From positions 25,349,032-25,413,031 of the forward strand of contig NC_135219.1 in NCBI RefSeq assembly GCF_052324685.1: DNA of 64,000 nucleotides, read 5' to 3'. This DNA comes from Brachyhypopomus gauderio (taxonomy: Eukaryota > Chordata > Actinopteri > Gymnotiformes > Hypopomidae). The position numbers were made by a program, and so were the translations under genes. A model generated the notes under the pieces. It was not told where the DNA came from. It was given only the letters and a program-made list of their open reading frames with translations, and searched no databases. Positions within the stretch are counted from its first letter, which is position 1. Every line of letters starts with the position of its first letter. This document shows positions 55,760 to 64,000 of this stretch, one piece after another.

Positions 55760-58700
55760 TTATGTCTCTGGGTTGTCCTCTGTGCTCTCTTTTGTGTTTT
55801 TAGGCCCATACATAAATGTCAGCAGGAAGAGAGCCACATCGTGGGAGCACCAGTAGGCAGTGTGTGATGTCACCGCTGACCAATAACGGCTCTCTACAAG
55901 CCCCTCCCTCAGCTCAAAGTCAATCCGCTGATCCAGCCCTACTGAAAAAGGAGGGACTTGTTAGTTTAGAAATAAAATGAATGAAAAGTCATTTTAATAT
56001 TCATCTGTTATGCAGAAAAAAAATGAAAGATATTTGAAAGACCTATTCATAAAGAAAATGTAACTCACAGGTGGAGTTGTCCATAATGGCAGAGGTTGAC
56101 TGGGACATGTTGGTCTCTCCCTCTGTGCTTTCCTCTTGTTTCTCCTCCATCTTTTCCTCTGTTTCAGCAGCTCCCCCATCTTCGCCCATTGCCCCACCTT
56201 CTGTTTCACATGCTCCACCCTCTAAGTCTGATGGTTCCTCCTCTAATCCACCAATCTGCCCACTTGAACGAGTGAAGCGGGAGAAGAGTATTCCACCAAT
56301 GCCTTTACCAATGCTGGCCGCTCCTGAGGAAGAAACACACGAACGCAGACGCATGCAGATTTACTTCCCTCTTTAGTCCCTAGTCTAGAGAGCTACAGTT
56401 AAGCCCAAGAGCAAAAACTGTTTGTAGTCCTGAACGTAACTAATTAGAGCTCTTAATCGGTGCCACAGAGAAGTGTTCACCCAATCATTGTGAGTTCAAT
56501 CCATGTGTGGCTGGGAGCCCAAGAGAGCAGACGGGCCATGCTCAGGGAAGGAGTGGCATAGTGCTGCCATGTCTATTACGCTGACACTTTCTCATGCATC
56601 AGAAAAGGGTGGAGAGTGCTCTCCTTTGAACAGATTACTCTGTTTTCTGACATCACATGATCTGCAGCTCGAAAAGTTGTGGCAATTGGCTGCATGTTCC
56701 TTGGAGAAAGCATGTGACAGCCCTTGCCATCCCTGGTTAGCATGAAATAAAATGAAATGTGCCATATTTTGTCAATTGTGATTTTTACACCCCAATCGAA
56801 ATTTGTCCTCCGCTTTTAACCCATCTGTGCAGTCAGAACACACACACACACACACACTAGTGATTACTAGGGGGCTGTGGATCACACATGCACAGAGCGG
56901 TGGGCAGCCCTAGCCAGGCACCCGGGGAGCAGTTGGGGTTAGGTGCCTTGCTCAAGGGCACCTCAGTCATGGCCTCAGGCCTGGGAATCGAACCCACGAC
57001 CCTCCGGTCACAAGACCAGTTCCCTACCGCCAGGCCATGACTGCATCTGTCATGTGACATGAAGATTTACCTGATGGGTGGGAATTGGATATGACTAAAT
57101 AAAGGAGAAAAAAAAAACAGGGAAGAAACATAACATACAAAAAAAAGGAAAATTAATTATAAACCACCATTCTTAAATGGTGTCATTTTGCAAGTGAGCT
57201 AGCAGTGCAAGCGTCTTCCCATCCTCATCTCCTCCAGAACCATTTGGTTTGGCTCTTCCTCCTCACAGGAAACAGAAAATTTAGGATTACAAAAATTATC
57301 ATAATAACCCAACAGATAAACGATCATACTCTGTCTCACCTATTTCCAAATGAGAATTTTCAGAATGTTTTTTCCAGTGTAATAGAAAAGTTAAAAACAA
57401 ATTTGCTCAGGAATTGTTCCCTTTATGGATCATTCTGGAAAACACAATTTAACCTCTGAAAAGAGACTTCAAACTAGAGATAACAAGTGTAGCTTACATA
57501 AGTCACTATATTACACAGGTCAATTAGATTGAGTCAACCACATTCTATATTCTCTTGGTGAAGGCCAGTGGATAACAGTAAATAAATGGGAAGAGACATC
57601 TGTTTACATGGAGTTCACTTGGAGGGGCTTGCTCCCCTGTCTACAGAAGGGCTGGGTGGTTTGTATGTGTTTGGGATCAGGTCCACCAGGAGTGTTTTGA
57701 GGTTGTGCTCACCCATGATGCTGGCCTTTCCCAGGCTGGTGATGGACTCGCCATAGTGCCGGCGGGGCTGAGGTGGTGAGGTGCAGGGACTCGGGGGGCT
57801 TTCACTGTCTGACACTGATGTACTTTCCTTTAGCGGATTCAGCAATGTGGGTGGAATTTGATCATATGGAGTGGGATTGCTGGTGTTGTACCTTGAGTCC
57901 ACCCCACCACATACACATACATATTAACACCCACTTAAACATAAAAATATGCAGCTCATGTTTAGCTTCATATGACATAATATTTGAGCATCACCAGTAG
58001 TAAGGACATGCTAGAGTTTATGCCATTTATCTTACCAGTGTATCTGAACAGGCGAAATGTTATTATAATGCTTTAGGATAAGAGGTTCAAGCCTGTAGGC
58101 CTGCAAGAAGAGATATTTTAGTGCATACTATAGGATCACATTCAATTTAAATTCCAGTACAAGATGAAAATGTGCTTTGATGAGTTTTCCTAGAAAACTC
58201 CTTATGATCCAAGATAAGTGCTCCCTAAGCCCGAAACATTAGCCTTATCATATCTTTCCATTGTAAGATTGTAATTTAACTGACCACTGGATCTGTAGGG
58301 TGGAAGAGATTGAAAAGTCGCTGGCAGATGGACCGGGGAAGGATGTGGTCTTGGGTGCCCATGGTTCCAGGCCGAACACCACGCAGAGCCAGGAAGACAG
58401 CCAAAGGAGATCCCATACAGAAGAAGTTCTCCACCTTGAACCATAATTCACATAACGGCACAGAAAAACAGGCACACACCAAAACAATGAAGAGATTTAA
58501 ATTCAGGGTTGAGTTAAATTCCAATGGGGTAGTACAGCCCCTCCATTCAATCACGTCTTCCATCCAAACGTTTCTCTGAAGGCCCTCCCTCCAAATGTGG
58601 ACCCTTCTACATGATGCATGCAGACCTTTTTAAACGGACAGCCAGGAACAGCTGCCTCCTTGTACAAAAGTCTCCTGCTTCATTTATAGAATTTGCATTA

Positions 58701-59324
58701 CTTGACATTTTACCTTGAATTTCAAGGCTGGAAATGAACTTGAGGATGACATCTTCAGTCCTTGAAGCTGATCCTCCAAATTGTTCAACCTGTGATTGAA
58801 ATACAGATTAGATGAATATAGTAAATTTTCTCACTGAAACTCCACTGCATGCGTCACATTAAAATCAAGGCATCATGACATACTGTCATGCACCTTTTCC
58901 AATCATGCTAGCCCCCCACCCCAGAGCAGTTATTAAGAATGATGCCTCCATGTGGTATGGAGGCTGTGGTGGCAGGCACTCAAGTGGATGAAGTGGAGAT
59001 GATGGTGTTGTGTACACAATGCAGTTAGGTGGAGGAATTTAAAATATTATCAGGCTGTAAGGGGTACCTCCTGCGGGTAATTTGGAGTTCCTCCAGCAGA
59101 CGCACTTCTTCAGATCCCCACCGGCGCAAGTCCATGTCCATGGTATCAGGCACTTCATGATAATGAAAGCGCACAGGGTCCCAGCCAGTCATGATGTCAA
59201 AGGTGATGACACAGCCCAGTGAGTGGGCGACAATGGACACTTTGCCATTCTCTTCAAATTCGGGATTTCTTGAACAGAATAGTGTATAGAGCCGATTAAG
59301 CTCTTTGGTCAGACCTTTGGTAAT
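55760..59324 (-). CDS. ddhd1: DDHD1 phospholipase A1, C-terminal seven exons
   Basis: Exons on minus: 59324-59068, 58789-58714, 58434-58285, 58100-58036, 57891-57713, 56323-56069 and 55941-55760 (TAA at 55760-55762), 387 codons, all GT-AG and in phase. DDHD1 is a cytosolic phosphatidic-acid-preferring phospholipase A1. The first exon here carries the lipase box AHSLGC (serine codon 59220-59222) and TFDIMTGW. The DDHD domain follows: VENFFCMGSPLAVFLALRG, HPTDP, YNTSNPTPYDQIPPTLLNP, RRHYGESIT, RIDFELREGLVESRYW, SHTAYW and DVALFLLTFMY, so all four name-giving residues are visible. Exon six encodes a very acidic stretch (Glu/Gly-rich), and the linker before RIDFEL seems shorter than in the mammalian protein. 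Upstream exons (N-terminal half) lie outside the window. Whether this is ddhd1a or ddhd1b cannot be told. Confidence 0.93.
56470..56735 (+). repeat. Possible tRNA-derived SINE
   Basis: The GAGTTCAATCC (56492-56502) resembles a pol III B box, followed by a non-coding body ending near the next SINE. A clear A box is not seen. It lies in the ddhd1 intron between exons 57713 and 56323. Confidence 0.35.
56745..57060 (-). repeat. tRNA-derived SINE
   Basis: On the minus strand the head reads gtcatggcctggcggtaggg then a B box GGTTCGATTCC (56984-56994), followed by the common fish SINE body (gaggtgcccttgagcaaggc, cctaaccccaactgctcccc) and a CA microsatellite at 56837-56858. It sits in a ddhd1 intron, same strand as the gene. 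Confidence 0.85.
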
Positions 59325-59329
59325 CTGCA

Positions 59330-61260
59330 GAAACACAGCATGTGAAAAGGCATGTCCATAAGATTATGGGAAACATAGAAAGTTTGAAGCTGTGGGAGCA
59401 TTTTTGGTCTATGAAAGAAAAAAAATTAAATGTTTAAATAAATAATAAAATCTCTTTACTTATTGAGGATGAGTTTGAATTAAAGGAGTAATGGAAAGAC
59501 GTCTGCACACATACAAAGTACTTAAAAGGTCGTCAGCGTAGTTGATATCAAACTTTAAATGCACTTTCTTCCAAGCATCAGAATTATTTCACTTATGATG
59601 TTAATATTTTTAGTTGTAGCTTGCAGTACATTATTGATACTTTGTTGTATTTTTATCTGTTATAATAAACTATGCATTATATCCTTTTGTGGGCACCATA
59701 ATCATTAGGTAATGCCTGACTAAGAGATTTTTGCACTATGCAACAATATTCGGTATGGAGGCAATTCCATTCCACATCTGAAAACAATCATGACAGTGAT
59801 AAAACATGTTAAACATTATAAATAGTTTCAGGAGCAATATCACCAGAAAGTTGTGCATGTACCTTGGTACTGTGCCATTGATCCACAGTGGTGATCCTGA
59901 TTATTTGACAGATTAGTTAAGTAATAAAGGATTTATCAAAAGTTTGGGTTGGTCTATTTTTGGTGCTGCATGCAAAAGTAGTACAAAAAGTGTGTCCAAG
60001 TACATAGTATTCATTAAGCAGTACATGAAAAGTCCCCAGACAATGTCAGGTGTATGCCACTGCAGCACACGGTCCTATCCCATGTCAGAAAGCAGGGACT
60101 TGGTCGTTTACAAGTGTAAGTAAGATACATAAAAATGAAACATTATAATTATGCTCTGTCTGCTATTATGTACAACTCCATGTACATGAGTTCGAGTTGT
60201 TTTGCAACAATTTAACAGTAGAATAAATAAACAATTTTATTCCCACTCTTTGCTGTTGGTATCAAAATGTGCCGACACAGCCAGTTTCTGTGTTTTGTCA
60301 TGTTAATTTTAAGCATTGTATTTATTAAAGTCCATTATGCTATGTGAACTCCTTTGTGTTTTAATTTGTCTCAGCGCATCAAATGTTTTGTTCGGCTGTA
60401 ACAGTAAAAGTCACATGAAGCTGGTAAGATGGTGGACGTATGGTATCCGATGTGTGCATACTGTACATTCATATACTGAAAGAGCCTACTGTTTTACTAG
60501 TTGAGCAGTGTGTACTGAATCAAATTTAGTGTATCCTGCATGTATGCCATTTCGGAAGCAGACGTATGTGTGTCAACAGCTGATCAAGTTGGCTTCGCAA
60601 AGTTGGCTTCTTCATTTTCTTGGTGATTACATAATGCACAACACTGGTGTTGGGTGAAAGACGTGCCGCTAATTTTTTTCTGTCTCTGAAGTTTGAATAA
60701 CCTTTTAAATGTGATAATTCCAAAATAAAGCTATGATTTACTTTGAAATATCTTTGGGCCCCCATCTTGACATGCCTGATTTTATTACGTTCTGAGATAT
60801 TATAAAAATTGTATAAATTGTGTAACCATAAAAATGCAGCACCAAGAATACAAGTTGTTGAAAAAATAATGACATAATGTAATGACATTCTAAGCAGCCT
60901 CTGAAATACACTGGCATAATCTTAAACAAGTTTTTTTTAAATATCAAATAATAGAGAAACATGGCAGTTCTGAATATTTCCATTAACATGGGGAATTATG
61001 TCTGCCAAGTCAAAACGTCTAGGTCATGGTCAGGTATGATTAGAATGGTATGACCTCAGTAAAATGTTAATACATTATAAAATATTCAAGTTAATATGAA
61101 AAATAGTTTGAAAATATTCAAACCAAGGTCAAGTGTTTACATAGTCGTCCACAAAAATTCATGCAAAATTTGGTTTCAATCTGAAATGTCCTGTATTTCA
61201 TAATAATAACCAGGTTACACCATTTCCTTTATGAGACAAATGTTTAGCAATTTATGCACA
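59330..61260. other. ddhd1 upstream intron, no exon recognised
   Basis: The preceding ddhd1 exon should encode the segment before ITKGLTKELNRLY; I do not find it here or further right. AT-rich sequence; a minus-strand 120-codon frame at 60526-60888 has no known motif. Confidence 0.45.
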
Positions 61261-61282
61261 ATATTTCTACTTTTTTAGTTTA

Positions 61283-61285
<3 letters not shown>

Positions 61286-61365
<80 letters not shown>
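61286..61365. repeat. (ATT)n(AAT)n self-complementary microsatellite
   Basis: An ATT tract of about 13 units is followed immediately by an AAT/ATA tract of similar length, so the two halves are reverse complements and can fold back. Confidence 0.95.
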
Positions 61366-61366
<1 letters not shown>

Positions 61367-61647
61367 TTTAAATTGTTATTATTAAAATAATATACCATTA
61401 TATGCAGCTTGAAATGTAGTCTAAAAAGAATGATAAAATCTCTAAATGAAATCTGTTTTTAATTTCACATTTCTATAGGATTGTGTACATAAAATAAGTA
61501 TGTAGGTGGAAATCTGTGTATGCAAACAACTCTCTCCTCTTCTAATAGATTCCTCTTACAAGTAAAGAAAAAGTGTCTCGCCACAGAACGCGTGTTAATG
61601 TGGATCCTGCTGCAAGGGCAAATTACCTTGTTAAAATAAGGCAAATA

Positions 61648-62300
61648 TATGGCGCATTTCCACTAGGGCCTGCTTGGCGCGGTACGGTTCGATTCGCGAC
61701 GGTTTGTTAGTGTTTCCATTAGTACCAGGTCCCAGTTTGCCGGTACCTTCAGGTACTTTTTCGTACCTACTCGCTCGAGGTTCTAACCGTTCCAAAGCGG
61801 TACAGTTCTGTGACGTGGAGGAACAGCATGACACTGATTGGCCAGGGAGTGTCGTCACAGGTTGCGTCACAGGAGAACGACTCCTCCGCTATCCGCTATC
61901 GACTCCTCAGCCATTTTTAAAACCCGAGGAGAGAAGAATGGAGGACCATAAGAATGTTCCCAGGTCAAACGCCGAGGTACAAACCTTTCTGCTAATAATC
62001 AGTGATCAAAAAATCCAGGGCGAACTGGACGAGGCCACTAGAAATGTAAAAGTTTTTAGCGAGGACTACATACACCCTCACATACACATGCTAGTGTTTC
62101 ATGAGAAAGTATTAGTGATGTAGGTCTTAGTGATGTGTCGGTCGCGAACGAACCGGTTCAAAGTGTAGGTACCATGCTAAACCAGCAGGTGGCAGTAAAA
62201 CTGGCAACACATTGAACAAGCTTGCTTTGACGGAAGTAAGGGTGTGTCTACAGTTCAGGTGTTTAAATACCCTGTTTCGGTACCGCGGAAACAGATTCAC
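61648..62300. repeat. GC-rich MITE-like repeat, possibly Harbinger type
   Basis: It begins GGCGCATTTCCACTAGGGCC, a wording seen in fish Harbinger-type MITEs, and a ttcggtaccgcggaaacag segment near 62277-62295 may be the other end. The 149-codon plus frame (61674-62123) is not recognised and likely non-coding. Confidence 0.4.
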
Positions 62301-63345
62301 CTAACTACTTCAATCAAGCTTGCTAACGCGGCCACACGGACTGAAACAAAGGCGATCAATTCCCTGTTGTTAAACCGTGAACGAGACTCGCATTCCTGGA
62401 CGATTCCCCAGCACACCTGGACGACGTCGCTTTTAATCAACGAGGAGCCTGCGGTGGAAATTGCCTCCTAATTCCAGGAGGACGAGGAAACCACCCAAGA
62501 CCCTCAACACGCGAGACTCTTACCACTGGGCATAGTTTATAGAAGGGCATAGCTACTTGAACTACAGAGTTAACTAAGTTTTCTGTTAATACATTCTGAA
62601 TGTTTGTGTTTAACTTTATTTTCTTAATATTCATCAAGATTTGTATATACAAAGTTCTCTTTGCTGTGCATGCCACCATCTTTTATTTATCTGATTAATT
62701 GACAACTTGTAGTCTTCCCCATTCTCAGACACACCACATTAATTCTTAGTTATTTAGCCAGCTCCATTACTCTTTGTTCTGACCACGTTGGAATAAACCA
62801 GCTGAGCTCATTAACACAGTCGCGCGGCTCTACTGTTTAAAGTCGGCGCCATTTTAGTTGCTTTGTTCTCTATAGGAGAACTGAAACTACAACTCCCGCC
62901 TCCTCACACGCGCACAAGCGCGTGCACACATTACTCTCTTCCCCTTCTTACACACACACACACACACACACACTAGATACCCAGTCTTCACGGTAAATGT
63001 ACTGATTCTTGTTGATGCTGTTTGTTTTAGAATAGTTGGTTTTAAATAAATGTATCATTTATTTTCACCACATTGTCTGTGTTGATGTCATTCAAAAGTG
63101 GTTGATGCCAAAACCTCCAAAGAATTCATAGTTAAATCCTTCAGATACCAAACCATTAATTACCTTTAGTTGATAACTAAACTTGTGGTTCTGGTATAAT
63201 TAGAATATGAGACTGATTCTAAATTAATGAGACTGATTAATAATTAAGGTAAAACAAATTATATCTACTTTAAAGGATTAGTAGGTGAAACCCCTACAAA
63301 AGAGCCGGCTCTTTTAAGTGAACGACGAGAGCTGGTTCCCCTCTA
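62125..63345. repeat. hAT-like repeat wording around mixed unique DNA
   Basis: GTGTCGGTCGCGAACGAACC at about 62134 and AAAGAGCCGGCTCTTTTAAG at about 63299 are typical terminal-region words of a fish hAT family, here facing each other. Boundaries and a target duplication are not resolved. A CA tract lies at 62949-62972. Confidence 0.4.
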
Positions 63346-63629
63346 CATTCAGCAGCAAAATAAATTTTTCCAATACTCACTTTATTGGAAGTGCATTTTT
63401 AACAGTAACAATGTATTGAAGCAGGTTCGGTAACCGAGGCAGAAACTGCTTAGTCCAAAAATCCCGAGGAGGAAAACTTTATTGATAACGCAACCCGGGC
63501 GCGCGCAGGCCCCGCCCCCCCAGTGTCACTTAAAGGGCCAGACTCCTTGAGTGGCCAAGTGTCCGTTAGTGAATTCACTGTGAGGAGTAGTAGTCGCTAC
63601 AGTATCTCCTGACATTACGTTTTTGTAGC

Positions 63630-64000
63630 TGCGTGGTATTATTTGTAAATTTATTTGTTAACATAATACAAGCGAACTGTTCAGTCAGACAGCTATTTGT
63701 TGTGAAACTAAATACCATTACAATTTCAAGCATTTTAAAGTAGGCTACGTTAGTCAAAATTCCAGCACTTGCAACACAAAGCAACATTAAAGTTTGTCAG
63801 GTAAATGTTCTTTCCCCTGTTTTGAGGGGTGTTTCTTTATACTACCACATTACGGGAGGACACTGCAAAGAATGTCTTGTAAAACGTGCTCGCGCTCTCA
63901 CAGGGTCGCGCGCAGCGTGCGGAGTCGAGCGCTACGGTCAGACGCAAAAGTAGAATTGAGATGAAAGCAAAATATATATATTTACTAGGGAAAATAAAAA
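63630..64000. repeat. Third copy of the dispersed inverted-arm repeat
   Basis: It shares ttgtcaggtaaatgttc, cccctgttttgaggggtgtt, tatactaccac and ggagtcgagcgctacggtca with 43980-44135, and in reverse complement with 18990-19220. It runs off the window edge. Confidence 0.75.

Noticed and set aside
55249..55809. 186-codon His/Thr-rich minus frame and Cys/Val plus frames
   Set aside because: Pure translation of the GT/CA microsatellite.
60526..60989. 120- and 83-codon minus frames with hydrophobic start
   Set aside because: No conserved motif, no matching splice phase with ddhd1, AT-rich intron context.
61674..62123. 149-codon plus frame
   Set aside because: It begins at the terminus-like GGCGCATTTCCACTAG repeat and matches no protein family I know; more likely a GC-rich MITE.

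Overview
This is a eukaryotic nuclear window from a teleost fish. The evidence is intron-containing genes with GT-AG splice sites and vertebrate-specific families (a ZNF770-type zinc-finger gene, an amisyn/STXBP6-like gene, DDHD1), together with fish-type L2 LINEs, hAT, Tc1 and PIF/Harbinger elements, Ty3/gypsy remnants, tRNA-derived SINEs and many CA/GT microsatellites. The species cannot be fixed by eye; an ostariophysan fish is only a guess.

Three host genes are supportable. (1) znf770-like, plus strand, one large coding exon at 13888-17480 (1183 aa, fifteen C2H2-type modules in paired clusters), with a probable non-coding first exon ending near 13706. (2) stxbp6 (amisyn)-like, minus strand, four coding exons between 52648 and 50299. 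I assembled it exon by exon with matching splice phases (226 aa); its C-terminal SNARE-like coil looks short. (3) ddhd1, minus strand, the last seven coding exons between 59324 and 55760 (387 aa). It covers the lipase serine motif and the whole DDHD domain; the 5' exons lie beyond the right edge. Genes 2 and 3 are head-to-tail on the minus strand, and gene 1 is about 33 kb away across repeat-rich DNA.

Layout: 1-13.5 kb is intergenic DNA with a 24-bp minisatellite, a hAT element carrying telomere-like repeats, a Tc1 remnant split by another hAT, and a degenerate Tc1 transposase. 13.5-18.3 kb is znf770-like. 18.7-25.5 kb holds a CpG-rich inverted-repeat element, a minisatellite, and an L2 LINE split by a young non-autonomous LTR element (338-bp LTRs that look identical, one 426-aa open frame). 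25.6-31 kb holds a LINE fragment, an L2 and unrecognised DNA. 31.5-39 kb is a nested pile: gypsy pol with a MITE inside, then a PIF/Harbinger transposon whose transposase intron contains a near-complete L2. 39-50 kb is a hAT-rich zone with hAT-in-hAT nesting and a solo LTR of the same family as the young LTR element. 50-59.3 kb carries stxbp6-like and ddhd1. 59.3-64 kb is the ddhd1 upstream intron or 5' region, filled with repeats.

The three genes do not form one pathway. STXBP6-type proteins modulate SNARE assembly at phosphoinositide-containing membranes and DDHD1 is a phosphatidic-acid-preferring phospholipase A1, so both touch membrane trafficking, but their proximity here is only synteny. 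The least familiar object in the window is the non-autonomous LTR element with its long acidic ORF. I found no CRISPR array, operon or other prokaryote-type system.
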